64,000 bases of DNA from Bacteroidales bacterium (GCA_028706295.1 JAQWBQ010000002.1:1-64000); one strand, 5' to 3'; shown: positions 18,900-28,254, counted from the stretch's first letter. The notes: generated from the letters alone by a model not told the origin. Made by a program: numbers and translations.

Positions 18900-19976
18900 A
18901 TGAAAAAAATATATAGCTGCTTGGTTGCGATATTTCTGATGGGATTGATTTTAATTCCTTTAGATAAAGTAACAGCTGGTAACAAGGACCGTTCAGGTCA
19001 GGCTGGGGCATCGGAATTGCTGATCAATCCCTGGGCGCGAAGTTCGGGTTGGGGTTCTGTCGGAACGGCCAATACACAGGGACTTGAGGCAATTTTTACC
19101 AATGTCGCCGGTACTGGTTTTACCAAAGGGACCGAGATCATTTTCTCTTACACGAACTGGCTGAGTGGCTCAGGAGTTAATCTGATGGCATTCGGATTAA
19201 GTCAGAAACTGGGTCAGAATGGTGGCGTTCTGACGGCAGCCGTTATGTCGATGAGCTTCGGCGATATCGATATTACCACCGTCAGCTCTCCGGAACCGAT
19301 CCAGGGTACCTTTAGTCCGAATTACATGAACATCAATCTTTCCTATGCCAAGGCGTTCTCCAACAGTATTTATGGAGGGATCACGGTAAAGCTTATTACC
19401 GAGACCATTTCCGACGCCAGCGCTACTGCTATTGCTCTTGATGCGGGTATCCAATACGTGACCGGTGAAAAGGAGCAGATCAAATTCGGGATCGCGTTGA
19501 AAAACGTAGGAGCTCCTATGCGGTTTACCGGGGATGGTCTTTCCTTCCGCGGCGTAATTCCTGGCCATGGAAATGACAATGACCAGTTTACCGTTGAACA
19601 ACGCTCTGCCAAATATGAGCTTCCGGCTACTTTAAGGATCGGCGCCTCTTATGACTTCCTGATCGGCGAAATGCACCGGATCACACTGGCCGGCAACTTT
19701 ACATCAAATTCATTTACCAAAGATCAGTTCACATTGGGACTCGAGTATGCACTGAAGTATTACCTGCAACTAAGAGCGGGTTATACTTACCAGAACGGTA
19801 TTTTTGAGACTGATCTTTCAGAACGCGGAACTGTTTTCACAGGCCCGAGCGCAGGATTCACCGTTTCTGTTCCATTTAACAAGGAAAAGGAAACAGGTAT
19901 TGCGATTGATTATTCATTCCGCGCTACCAATCCCTTCCAGGGAACCCATAGTGTTGGCATTAAACTTAACTTTTAA
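18900..19976 (+). CDS. PorV/PorQ-family outer-membrane beta-barrel protein
   Basis: About 358 aa from the ATG at 18900 (the track start at 18870 adds ten residues before the signal peptide MKKIYSCLVAIFLMGLIL). The mature N-terminus GASELLINPWARSSGWGSVGTA, followed by LEAIFTNVAG, is the hallmark of the PorV/PorQ (UPF0164-like) barrel family, and the protein ends GTHSVGIKLNF as outer-membrane barrels do. PorV shuttles T9SS cargo from the translocon to the attachment complex in known systems. This copy is linked to one large putative cargo, so it may be a dedicated shuttle. It is the third gene of the operon, followed by a strong terminator. Confidence 0.85.
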   Translation: MKKIYSCLVAIFLMGLILIPLDKVTAGNKDRSGQAGASELLINPWARSSGWGSVGTANTQGLEAIFTNVAGTGFTKGTEIIFSYTNWLSGSGVNLMAFGLSQKLGQNGGVLTAAVMSMSFGDIDITTVSSPEPIQGTFSPNYMNINLSYAKAFSNSIYGGITVKLITETISDASATAIALDAGIQYVTGEKEQIKFGIALKNVGAPMRFTGDGLSFRGVIPGHGNDNDQFTVEQRSAKYELPATLRIGASYDFLIGEMHRITLAGNFTSNSFTKDQFTLGLEYALKYYLQLRAGYTYQNGIFETDLSERGTVFTGPSAGFTVSVPFNKEKETGIAIDYSFRATNPFQGTHSVGIKLNF

Positions 19977-20010
19977 TCATAGGATTTAAAGTTTATCTTA
20001 TTTTCTTTTT

Positions 20011-20042
20011 GGCAAAAGGACCCTTTCATAGGGTCTTTTGCC
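20011..20042 (+). terminator. Rho-independent-type terminator after the TonB/T9SS operon
   Basis: The hairpin arms GGCAAAAGGACCCT and AGGGTCTTTTGCC pair over 13 bp with a single bulged G and a TTTC-type loop, followed by TTATTATATT. A T-rich run also precedes it, so it might work in both directions. It separates the T9SS operon from greA and covers the false N-terminal extension of greA in the ORF track. Confidence 0.8.
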
Positions 20043-20071
20043 TTATTATATTAACACAAAAAATCTCTGAA

Positions 20072-20554
20072 ATGTCTGATATAAAATATTATACTTCTGA
20101 AGGACTGGAGAAGCTTAAAGAAGAACTAAGTCATCTTACAACTGTCGAAAGACCAGCGATATCACGACAAATTGCTGATGCGAGAGACAAAGGCGACCTT
20201 TCGGAGAATGCCGAATATGCTGCGGCTAAAGAGGCTCAGTCGATGCTCGAATTGAAGATCTCCAAACTTCAGGAGGTAATAAGCAATGCCAGGCTGATTG
20301 ATGAACGAAAACTTGATAACTCGAAAGTTTTGATTTTTTCAACCGTGACCATTAAGAATACCCAGAATGGTTCCATGGTTTCTTATACCCTTGTTCCTGA
20401 AAACGAAGCAAATATAAAAACCGGTAAGCTCTCAGTCAGTTCACCCATTGCCAAGGGACTACTTGGAAAAAGTATCGGAGAACATGTCGAAATTATTGTT
20501 CCGGCCGGAAAGATCACTTTTCAGATTGTTGAAATTTCACGTCAAAACCAATAA
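20072..20554 (+). CDS. greA: Transcription elongation factor GreA
   Basis: GreA inserts into the RNA polymerase secondary channel and stimulates cleavage of backtracked transcripts. The product (160 aa from the ATG at 20072) has the N-terminal coiled coil with the acidic tip (ARDKGDLSENAEYAAAKE) and a C-terminal FKBP-like domain ending in TFQIVEISRQ. The track start at 20009 lies within the preceding terminator hairpin and adds a meaningless 21-residue extension. The HIT gene follows after two bases. Confidence 0.96.
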   Translation: MSDIKYYTSEGLEKLKEELSHLTTVERPAISRQIADARDKGDLSENAEYAAAKEAQSMLELKISKLQEVISNARLIDERKLDNSKVLIFSTVTIKNTQNGSMVSYTLVPENEANIKTGKLSVSSPIAKGLLGKSIGEHVEIIVPAGKITFQIVEISRQNQ

Positions 20555-20556
20555 CT

Positions 20557-20955
20557 ATGCCTACCATCTTTACCCGGATTGTCCTTGGCGAAATACCTTG
20601 TTACAAGGTAGCTGAAGATGATCATTACCTGGCATTTTTAGATATAAACCCGTTACAGGAAGGACATACACTCGTCATTCCCAAAACAGAGATTGATTAT
20701 ATACTCAGCCTCGATGATTCACTGCATGCTGGATTGTGGAATTTTGCGAAAAAAGTAGGGAAGGCTATCGAAAAAGTAGTGCCCTGCCAGCGGATCGGAA
20801 TCACGGTGATCGGACTTGAAGTTCCCCATGCGCATATTCACCTCATTCCTTTGAAATCAATGTTTGATATGGATTTCAGGAAACCAAAACTCCATTTCAC
20901 TCCGGAGGAGTTTCAACACCTGGCTGACAGGATCCATGCTGAAATAAGGGATTAA
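20557..20955 (+). CDS. HIT family nucleotide-binding hydrolase (HinT-like)
   Basis: The 132-aa single-domain HIT protein carries the histidine triad in PHAHIHLIP (HxHxH) and the N-terminal FTRIVLGEIPCYKVAEDD typical of HinT-like phosphoramidases acting on AMP-lysine and related nucleotides. It lies two bases after greA and surely shares its transcript. The C-terminal triad segment is slightly shorter than in E. coli HinT but complete. Confidence 0.92.
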   Translation: MPTIFTRIVLGEIPCYKVAEDDHYLAFLDINPLQEGHTLVIPKTEIDYILSLDDSLHAGLWNFAKKVGKAIEKVVPCQRIGITVIGLEVPHAHIHLIPLKSMFDMDFRKPKLHFTPEEFQHLADRIHAEIRD

Positions 20956-20984
20956 AAAAAGGTCATATTCCCGGGATCACCCGG
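20953..20984 (-). terminator. Possible terminator of the PurF-like gene
   Basis: On the minus strand CCGGG-TGAT-CCCGG forms a 5-bp GC stem, followed after about nine bases by a run of seven T. The U-run is further from the stem than in a textbook terminator, so support is modest. It sits in the convergent gap between the HIT gene and the PurF-like gene. Confidence 0.35.
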
Positions 20985-20999
20985 TCTGAATCGTACTTT

Positions 21000-22901
21000 T
21001 CAGTAGGCTCTTACATTTCGGCCTTCAATATAGTTAATGAAGGCTTTATTCACGACTTTATTCCCACCCGGGGTCGGGTAATCGCCTGTGAAATACCAAT
21101 CTCCCTTGTGATCCGGAATAGCGTTATGCAGGTCCTCTATAGTCTGGTAAACTATCTGAACCTGTGCCCTGCAATTTGCCGGAGTAAGTAAAGCTGAGAT
21201 TTTTGAAGAGATCCGATCCGGTGAAAAGGGCTGGTAGATTTCCTTTACAAAATTTACGATCTTTTCTTTCGGAAGTTGTTCCTGAAGTTTGGATTTTCGG
21301 TAAACCTCGTTGATGACATGTTCCTGGTTCGTTTCCTTTAACAGTTCAATGGCTGCCTTGAACGCGATGAAATCACTGATCCGGGCCATGTCGATCCCGT
21401 AACAGTCGGGATACCGGATCTGAGGGGCTGAAGAGGCGATCACGATACGCCTGGGCCCCAGCCGGTCTAAAATACGCAGGATGCTTTGTTTGAGCGTTGT
21501 ACCTCTGACAATCGAATCATCGAGAACTACGAGGTTATCGATACCCCTCCTGATACTGCCGTAAGTGATATCGTAAACATGTGCAGCCAGATCATCGCGT
21601 TGTGAATCCTGGGTAATAAAAGTCCGGAGTTTAACGTCTTTAACTGCAACTTTTTCAGCTCTGGGCTTCAGGTTGAAGATTTTATTCAGTGTTTCCCTAT
21701 TAAGGTCATTCCCTGTTTCCAGAATCCTTTCAATTTTTATCTTATCACAAAAGGAACCCACCTCTTCAATAAGGCCGTAATAGGCATCAATTGCTGTATT
21801 TGGAATATATGAGAAAACGGTATTTTCAATATCATGGTCAATGGCGCGAAGAATGGCAGGGGCGAGGAAGTTTCCCAGTTTTTTCCGCTCCCGGTAAATC
21901 TCAAAATCGGTACCGCGTGAAAAGTAGATCCGTTCAAAGGAGCAGGACCTCTTTTCGACCGGTTTATGGATTTGTTTTTCGGTTATTTTACCCTCTTTCT
22001 TGATGATCAGGGCATGCCCCGGCTTTAATTCCGTGATTTGACTTTCGAAAATATTTAAAGCTGTCTGGATAGCCGGCCGTTCGGAAGTAACTACCACAAT
22101 TTCCTCATCGTAATAATAAAATGCGGGACGGATGCCCGATGGATCACGCATAACGAATGCGTCGCCGTGGCCAAACATTCCTGCAATGACATAACCGCCA
22201 TCCCATGTTTTGGCAGCCCGGCGGAGGATTTTCTGTACATTCAGGTTTTTGGCGATGTGATGGGTAATGGATCTCTTTGGATATCCTTTTGATTTAAATT
22301 TCTGGTACAGCTCTTCATTCTCTTCATCCAGAAAGTGACCGATTTTTTCGAGAATGGTGATGGTATCGCTTGTTTCGACCGGGTATTGGCCAAGATCAAT
22401 CAGTTTGTTGAATAATTCATCGACATTGGTCATGTTGAAATTTCCTGCAAGGACCAGGTTCTTGGTCATCCAGTTGTTTTCACGTATCAGCGGATGCAGA
22501 TTCAAAATGTTGTTCTTGCCATAGGTCCCATACCGGAGATGGCCCAGGTACATTTCTCCCAGGATATCGACCTTTTGTTTCAACCATGTAACATCGGTTA
22601 TTCTTTGCGGGTGGCGTTCCTCCAGGTCTTTGATCATCTGACCGACCATATTAAAAATATCCCGGATCGGTCCGTTGGCGTTTGACCGGATACGGTTGAT
22701 AAACCGGTTGCCGGGTTCGAGATTGAACTTAATGGAGGCAATCCCTGCCCCGTCCTGGCCTCTGTTGTGCTGTTTCTGCATCAAAAGATGCAGTTTGTTC
22801 AAACCATAAAATGGTGTTCCGTATTTTGAAAGATAAAACTCGAGAGGTTTCAGAAGGCGTACCAGGGCAATACCACATTCATGATGAATGAAATCGCTCA
22901 T
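21000..22901 (-). CDS. Long amidophosphoribosyltransferase-like protein (PurF family)
   Basis: This 633-aa protein has an N-terminal class II glutamine amidotransferase domain, where HECGIALV places the likely nucleophile at Cys9 after removal of a short propeptide and NRGQDGAG is conserved. A phosphoribosyltransferase domain carries the PRPP loop VVLDDSIVRGTT. True PurF is about 470-510 aa; this is a longer form with extra sequence in and between the domains, known as a second PurF-like protein in Bacteroidales. It may make phosphoribosylamine for purines or act on a related reaction. No other purine genes are nearby, so I leave the symbol open. Confidence 0.85.
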   Translation of the reverse strand: MSDFIHHECGIALVRLLKPLEFYLSKYGTPFYGLNKLHLLMQKQHNRGQDGAGIASIKFNLEPGNRFINRIRSNANGPIRDIFNMVGQMIKDLEERHPQRITDVTWLKQKVDILGEMYLGHLRYGTYGKNNILNLHPLIRENNWMTKNLVLAGNFNMTNVDELFNKLIDLGQYPVETSDTITILEKIGHFLDEENEELYQKFKSKGYPKRSITHHIAKNLNVQKILRRAAKTWDGGYVIAGMFGHGDAFVMRDPSGIRPAFYYYDEEIVVVTSERPAIQTALNIFESQITELKPGHALIIKKEGKITEKQIHKPVEKRSCSFERIYFSRGTDFEIYRERKKLGNFLAPAILRAIDHDIENTVFSYIPNTAIDAYYGLIEEVGSFCDKIKIERILETGNDLNRETLNKIFNLKPRAEKVAVKDVKLRTFITQDSQRDDLAAHVYDITYGSIRRGIDNLVVLDDSIVRGTTLKQSILRILDRLGPRRIVIASSAPQIRYPDCYGIDMARISDFIAFKAAIELLKETNQEHVINEVYRKSKLQEQLPKEKIVNFVKEIYQPFSPDRISSKISALLTPANCRAQVQIVYQTIEDLHNAIPDHKGDWYFTGDYPTPGGNKVVNKAFINYIEGRNVRAY

Positions 22902-22920
22902 GGAGAGAAAAATTGAAGCG

Positions 22921-22928
22921 CAAAGGTA
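22921..22928 (-). promoter_or_regulatory. -7 box of the PurF-like gene
   Basis: CAAAGGTA on the plus strand is TACCTTTG on the minus strand, a perfect consensus box 20 bases before the ATG at 22901, giving a very short leader. It is the same octamer as at 422-429 and 45203-45210. Confidence 0.6.
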
Positions 22929-22932
22929 CGAA

Positions 22933-24918
22933 TTATTTATGATTGCAGTTTAGCTCGATCAACCTGCCGGCTTGCTGACTTCCCAGTAGTTGAGCTTTTT
23001 TCCAGTCGTTGCAGGCTCCTTCAGGGTCTTTCAGCATGAATTTCACCGATCCACGACCGACCCACGCATCCGCATAGTCCGGATCAATCCGGATGGCAGC
23101 GTTAAAGTCGGCGATGGCTCCCGAAAGATCATGGAAATACAGAGCCCGGATCATTCCACGGTTGTTATATGCTTTGGAGTAACCGGGATCCAGTTGAATG
23201 GCTGTATCATAATGAGCAACGGCCTCCCGGAACAGCTTTTCTTTGTATAGCCCGTTGGCAGCATCAAATTGGATCCGGGCCTGTTGTTTGTTCTGTTCCC
23301 GGTAATTTCCCGATATCATCTGTGCCCGGAACAAGGCCATGTGCAGTGAATCAATGGTTGGGAAATCGGGTTGGCAATAAAATCCACGAATCCATGATCC
23401 GGCGATTCCGTTCTTTGTCAGACCGGAAATCTCGGGCAAGGTAAACAGGTTTAATTCAGGAATATCTGACCTGTAATTCTGCCGTGCGAAAATCGCGGAA
23501 AACCCATCGGCATAAATAAGTCGCCAGGATTTCATCTCCTTCAACTGCAAGGTCCATGGATAGTATTTCAAATAGTTATAAATGATTAAATCCGGCTCGT
23601 ACCGGGCTATCAGGTGTGGGAGCCCGCCGTCCCAACTTTTCGTTATATCCTGATACAATGATTCCTTCATTACTTCAAGACGTCCGTCGATAAAAACCGG
23701 TTGGGGCAGAACCCACGAAAGCCATCCGCCAAAACCGAGACTGTTCATGACCTTTCCATCCAGATGATGATCAAGCAGGAATCTGGTTGCATCGTACGGT
23801 TGATGACTTGGGTTGATTCCCAGTCCGGTTTTGTTAAAAGATTTGCTTTCAAGGTAAAAGGCATTGGTGATAAGGCGTGGTATCAAAAAGGATGGGATCA
23901 TGATAAGTATCAGGAAAACAGAACCGGAAAGGAATTTTGACCGGTACCGGAATCGTTGCAGGGTCGTGGCAGATAGCCGGTTTACCAGGGGGAAGCTTAC
24001 CAGGACAAAAAGCGGTATGTTTCTGATTGAAGTTATTGCAAGGATTGCAGTACATGAAAGTAGAATCAATTCATGGACACGGGTGGCTGAAAAATTCAAA
24101 ATAACCAGTAGGAGCGTACCCAGAAAAAGCAACAGAAAAAGATAGTCGCGAAACAGGAATTCACGGTTAGCAAAGAACGGGATAAACTCCTGGACATGTT
24201 GGTTAAACAAATTATCGGGGTCGAACCGCGTGAGAAGTTCCCAGGGAAACAACAATCCATTTAATCTATAAGGATTTAAAATGCATATTGTCAATGAAAT
24301 AATGGCCCACAGGAACAAACGCCTGTCAGCTTTTTTGTCTTCAATCCATTTCGCGACTGCATAGACGAAGATAATGAAGATGCCCAGAATAAAAAGCGCA
24401 TGCATATTGCACCAGAAAAGCATGGTGATTGGGAGCAGAAATAGCCTGTCTTTGGTTCGCTGGGTATAGTCATCCAGTATCAGCAGGGTGACCAGTATGA
24501 AAATGAATGTAAACAGTTCAGGTCGAGGGGCTATTCTCGGATCTATAAGTAAGAATGCGATCAGGAACCAGAAAATCGTACTGGGAAGCGGGATGCCCTC
24601 CTTTCGGTTCATGATCAATAGAATAAGAAATATTGTGCATACCAGGATGCATACCAGGATGGAGATCGCCGGATAGCCTCCCCACCTGTAGCATTGGAAG
24701 ATTAATGCCTGAAACAGCCATTGAAGATCAATATAACGATTGGCTGTTACAGAATAAGTACTTAGATCATGGGTGGGTACTTGATGATGCTGCGCGATCC
24801 ATTGGCCATATTTCAGATGAAATCCGAGGTCCGGGTCGGAAAGCTGTCGTAGGGAAAGGATAAAAACAAATCCTGCGACAAGAATCAGTGGGATTAACCA
24901 CTTGTTTGTTGACTTCAT
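22933..24918 (-). CDS. Polytopic GT-C-like membrane protein with C-terminal TPR repeats
   Basis: The 661-aa protein has about ten hydrophobic segments in the first 430 residues and a soluble C-terminal part with at least two tetratricopeptide repeats (AVAHYDTAIQLDPGYSKAYNNRG and the following AIADFNAAIRIDPDYADAWVGRG-type unit). The first loop carries DPDLGFHLKYGQWI and later HDLSTYS, resembling GT-C membrane glycosyltransferases, which use an acidic motif in this loop, but the family is not certain. No sugar genes flank it. Probable role: transfer of a lipid-linked sugar in the inner membrane with TPR-mediated partner binding; this is inference. Confidence 0.7.
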   Translation of the reverse strand: MKSTNKWLIPLILVAGFVFILSLRQLSDPDLGFHLKYGQWIAQHHQVPTHDLSTYSVTANRYIDLQWLFQALIFQCYRWGGYPAISILVCILVCTIFLILLIMNRKEGIPLPSTIFWFLIAFLLIDPRIAPRPELFTFIFILVTLLILDDYTQRTKDRLFLLPITMLFWCNMHALFILGIFIIFVYAVAKWIEDKKADRRLFLWAIISLTICILNPYRLNGLLFPWELLTRFDPDNLFNQHVQEFIPFFANREFLFRDYLFLLLFLGTLLLVILNFSATRVHELILLSCTAILAITSIRNIPLFVLVSFPLVNRLSATTLQRFRYRSKFLSGSVFLILIMIPSFLIPRLITNAFYLESKSFNKTGLGINPSHQPYDATRFLLDHHLDGKVMNSLGFGGWLSWVLPQPVFIDGRLEVMKESLYQDITKSWDGGLPHLIARYEPDLIIYNYLKYYPWTLQLKEMKSWRLIYADGFSAIFARQNYRSDIPELNLFTLPEISGLTKNGIAGSWIRGFYCQPDFPTIDSLHMALFRAQMISGNYREQNKQQARIQFDAANGLYKEKLFREAVAHYDTAIQLDPGYSKAYNNRGMIRALYFHDLSGAIADFNAAIRIDPDYADAWVGRGSVKFMLKDPEGACNDWKKAQLLGSQQAGRLIELNCNHK

Positions 24919-24933
24919 GATCAGAAATGATTA

Positions 24934-24941
24934 CAAATGTA
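24934..24941 (-). promoter_or_regulatory. -7 box of the GT-C/TPR membrane protein gene
   Basis: CAAATGTA on the plus strand is TACATTTG on the minus strand, matching TAnnTTTG, 15 bases before the ATG at 24918. It lies back-to-back with the mnmH promoter. Confidence 0.45.
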
Positions 24942-24952
24942 CAATCAAAACA

Positions 24953-24984
24953 TTTGTCGGTTAGCCAAATCGGGATTAATTTTG
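24953..24984 (+). promoter_or_regulatory. Promoter of the mnmH/nifS-selD selenium operon
   Basis: TTTG at 24953-24956 and TAATTTTG at 24977-24984 with a 20-base spacer give a full -33/-7 Bacteroidota promoter. Transcription would begin near 24990, sixteen bases before the ATG at 25006, so the track start at 24937 is outside the transcript. Confidence 0.65.
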
Positions 24985-25005
24985 ACGAATCGTACATTTC
25001 AGCCG

Positions 25006-26058
25006 ATGATTTCAGCAATCGAATCGATAACTCCGATTTTGTACAAACAGTTTAAAACAATTGTTGATGTAAGGTCCCCTTCTGAGTTCGCCCAGGGTCA
25101 TATCCCGGGATCTCATAACATACCCTTGTTTACCGACGAGGAGCGGTCACAGGTTGGGACTCTTTACACAAAAGTCAACCCGGATGAAGCATTTGCCCAT
25201 GGACTTGACATAGCTATTCCAAAGGTCAAAGAGTATCTCAGGTCTCTCCGGGAAGTTGTATCGCCCGGAGGCAGGATTCTGGTTCATTGCTGGCGTGGCG
25301 GACTGCGCAGCTCGGCAATGGCGGAGGTTTTCAGGAATGCAGGGTTTGAGGTGTTTCTTCTCGGGGGCGGGTACAAGGCATTTCGTCATCACATAAGAGA
25401 ACAACTTTCAGAACTCCGACCGGTTTTTATTCTGGGTGGTTTCACGGGGAGCGGAAAAACTGAGATTCTTCATGCGTTGCAAGAGGAAGGTGAACAGATC
25501 ATTGACCTGGAACGCCTTGCATGTCACAAGGGCAGTGTTTTCGGAGCACTGGGACAACCGGTCCAGCCAACCAACGAACAATTTGAGAACAATCTGGGAG
25601 ACCTTTGGCTGGACCTTGACCCACGGAAACCGTTATGGATTGAAGATGAAAGCCGGATGATCGGAAATGTCACATTACCCGAACCGATTAATGACAAACT
25701 GTGCAGATCTGTGATGATCCGGTTAAAAGTCGATACAGAATTCCGAATAGAGAGACTGGTACATGATTACGCCCTGTTTGACAAATCCGTTTTGGCTGAG
25801 GCTATTCAAAAAATCAGGCTCCGGCTGGGTGGAACCGAGACTAAAATTGCTTTGGATGCACTTTGGGCCGGAGATTTTCAAATTGTTGCCGGGATCACCT
25901 TGAAGTACTATGACAAAGCCTATCAGCACACGCTTGAACGAAGAAAGGATTTGCGGATCTATGACTTTAAAATGGAGCACGGCAATGCCCGCGAAATTGC
26001 AAAAGCGATTAAAAAATTTGTGAAAAAAATTATATTAAGTGAAACCGATATACCTTGA
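25006..26058 (+). CDS. mnmH: tRNA 2-selenouridine synthase
   Basis: MnmH (SelU) replaces sulfur by selenium in 2-thiouridine at the tRNA wobble base, by way of a geranylated intermediate, using selenophosphate. From the ATG at 25006 it is 350 aa: an N-terminal rhodanese domain (VDVRSPSEFAQGHIPGSHN) with the active cysteine in HCWRGG (about residue 95), then a P-loop domain (GGFTGSGKT, about 144-152). Both halves look intact. The next gene starts inside its 3' end and supplies selenophosphate, so this is a self-contained selenium-tRNA cassette. Confidence 0.95.
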   Translation: MISAIESITPILYKQFKTIVDVRSPSEFAQGHIPGSHNIPLFTDEERSQVGTLYTKVNPDEAFAHGLDIAIPKVKEYLRSLREVVSPGGRILVHCWRGGLRSSAMAEVFRNAGFEVFLLGGGYKAFRHHIREQLSELRPVFILGGFTGSGKTEILHALQEEGEQIIDLERLACHKGSVFGALGQPVQPTNEQFENNLGDLWLDLDPRKPLWIEDESRMIGNVTLPEPINDKLCRSVMIRLKVDTEFRIERLVHDYALFDKSVLAEAIQKIRLRLGGTETKIALDALWAGDFQIVAGITLKYYDKAYQHTLERRKDLRIYDFKMEHGNAREIAKAIKKFVKKIILSETDIP

Positions 26059-28252
26059 TTACAATGCCACGACTCCGGTTGACCCACAGGTCATAGCCGC
26101 GATGCAGCCTTACCTCGACTACTTCTTTGGAAATCCGTCGAGTATCCACAGTTATGGGACCGATACCAAAAGAGCAATTGAGGTCGCCCGAAGCCAGGTT
26201 GCCGCGCTTCTTCATGCTGATCCGGATGAGATTATTTTCACCAGCGGGGGCACCGAATCAAACAACCTGGCGATTAAAGGAGTTGCATATGCCTATCGTG
26301 ACCGGGGGAACCATATCATTACCAGTTCCATAGAGCATCCTGCTGTCACGGAGGTATGCCGGTGGCTTGAAAAAAATGGTTTCGATATCACTTTTGTACC
26401 GGTCGACGGCACGGGCAGGATCGATCCTTCAACGATTGAAAAGGCTATCCGCCCCGAAACGATCCTGATATCCATTATGCATGCGAATAATGAGACAGGG
26501 ACCATTCAGCCTGTTGCTGAAATCGGCAGAATTGCACGGGAACGGCATATCCTGTTTCACTCCGATGCTGCCCAGTCGATCGGGAAGATCAGAACGGATG
26601 TAAACGAAATGTCGGTTGACCTCCTTTCGGTCGCTGGTCATAAACTTTACGCCCCCAAAGGCATAGGTGCATTGTACATCAGAAGGGGAATCCGTCTGGA
26701 AAAACTGATGCATGGAGCAGATCACGAATCAAACATCAGACCGGGAACTGAAAATGTCATGCACATAGCCGGTTTGGGTGCGGCTGCCACCCTTTTTACA
26801 GATGCAGGCGGCCAGGATATCCTGCAAGCCCGATCGGAGGAAATAAAACGACTTCGCGATCGACTGCATGAAGGAATTCAGCGTTATATTCCTGAAGTCA
26901 GACTGAACGGTCACCCTGATTATCGTTTGCCTAACACGCTGAGTCTGGGATTCCCGGATATTGATGCAGCCTTACTTTTAAACGAAATGAAAGAAGTCGC
27001 TGCCTCTGCAGGGGCTGCCTGTCATTCCGACCGGAAGGACGTTTCGGGTGTGCTTGCGGCAATGCAGGTGCCTTACCGTTTCGCCATGGGAACCATAAGA
27101 TTTTCGCTGGGAAGGATGACGACCGAAGAGGAAGTTGACCGGGCCATTCTTTTCATCGTTGGTGCTTTTAACCGGTTGAACAGATCCGACAAGCCGGCAG
27201 CAGAAAAGGATGAACAGAATAGCATCAGGTTGACCTCCTACACCCATTCACTGGGATGTGCATGCAAGATCAGGCCCCAGTTATTGGAGAAAATTCTGCA
27301 CCAGATTCCTTCAAACCCCGATGACCATATTTTAGTTGACCAGAAGACTTCTGATGATGCGGCGGTTTACCTTTTTGATGACGACCGTGCCATTGTTCAG
27401 ACTGTTGATCTCATCCCACCGGTTGTGGATGATCCTTATCTGTATGGGGCCATCACAGCCGCAAACGCACTTAGTGATATTTATGCCATGGGTGCTGTGC
27501 CGTTGTTTGCACTAAGCATCGTGGCTTTTCCCGAGTCCCGGATCCCACTTGAGGTTCTTGGAAAAATCCTTCAGGGGGCAAACGACAAACTGGATGAAGC
27601 CGGAATCAGGATCATCGGAGGGCACTCCATTGAAGACCATGAGCCGAAACTGGGATTGGTTATAACCGGTGAAGTACACCCCGGAAAGATAATCCGTAAT
27701 TCGACCCTTAATCCGGGCGATATTTTGTTACTCACAAAACCTTTGGGTACGGGGATCATGACCACGGCATTGAAGCGGGGACTTACAAACCCGGGCGAAA
27801 TGGAGGAAGCAACACGGGTAATGACACAGCTCAACCGCTTGCCTGCCGAGATCATGCGGCAATTTCCGGTAAGCGCCTGTACCGACATCACCGGTTTTGG
27901 TTTGCTGGGGCATCTTAAAGAAATGGTTCTGGCAGCCGGTGTAGAGGTTGTCATTAATTCGGATCTTGTTCCGTTACTGAAATCCGCTCTCCGTTATGCG
28001 GCCGCGGGAATCATTCCGGGTGGAACACAAAACAATTTAGATTTTATCGCGGATATCACGCGATGGCAGGATGGAATTGCCGGGGTCATGAAAACGGTTT
28101 TGGCTGATGCCCAGACCTCCGGAGGGTTGTTGATCGCGGTTCCTGAATCCCGGGCCGATGAATTACTGAAATGCTTACATTCGGCCGGAATACCTGAAGC
28201 CTCGGTGATCGGATTTGTTGTCAAAGGACAACCCGCGATAGAAGTGAGATAG
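26039..28252 (+). CDS. selD: Fusion of cysteine desulfurase (NifS-like) and selenophosphate synthetase (SelD)
   Basis: A single 737-aa chain joins two enzymes. Residues 1-380 are a PLP-dependent NifS-like desulfurase: HANNETG, the PLP lysine in AGHKLYAPKG (about 202), and the mobile-loop cysteine in SAGAACHSD (about 328). After a short linker (about 381-395) comes SelD, with the active Cys in LGCACKI (about 407 and 409), the DDAAVY ATP/metal motif and ADAQTSGGLL. Such a protein could strip selenium from selenocysteine and pass it straight to selenophosphate formation. It starts at a GTG overlapping the end of mnmH by 20 bases, implying coupling. The SelD active site is Cys, not selenocysteine. 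No selA or selB is seen here. Confidence 0.95.
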   Translation: MKPIYLDYNATTPVDPQVIAAMQPYLDYFFGNPSSIHSYGTDTKRAIEVARSQVAALLHADPDEIIFTSGGTESNNLAIKGVAYAYRDRGNHIITSSIEHPAVTEVCRWLEKNGFDITFVPVDGTGRIDPSTIEKAIRPETILISIMHANNETGTIQPVAEIGRIARERHILFHSDAAQSIGKIRTDVNEMSVDLLSVAGHKLYAPKGIGALYIRRGIRLEKLMHGADHESNIRPGTENVMHIAGLGAAATLFTDAGGQDILQARSEEIKRLRDRLHEGIQRYIPEVRLNGHPDYRLPNTLSLGFPDIDAALLLNEMKEVAASAGAACHSDRKDVSGVLAAMQVPYRFAMGTIRFSLGRMTTEEEVDRAILFIVGAFNRLNRSDKPAAEKDEQNSIRLTSYTHSLGCACKIRPQLLEKILHQIPSNPDDHILVDQKTSDDAAVYLFDDDRAIVQTVDLIPPVVDDPYLYGAITAANALSDIYAMGAVPLFALSIVAFPESRIPLEVLGKILQGANDKLDEAGIRIIGGHSIEDHEPKLGLVITGEVHPGKIIRNSTLNPGDILLLTKPLGTGIMTTALKRGLTNPGEMEEATRVMTQLNRLPAEIMRQFPVSACTDITGFGLLGHLKEMVLAAGVEVVINSDLVPLLKSALRYAAAGIIPGGTQNNLDFIADITRWQDGIAGVMKTVLADAQTSGGLLIAVPESRADELLKCLHSAGIPEASVIGFVVKGQPAIEVR

Positions 28253-28254
28253 AA

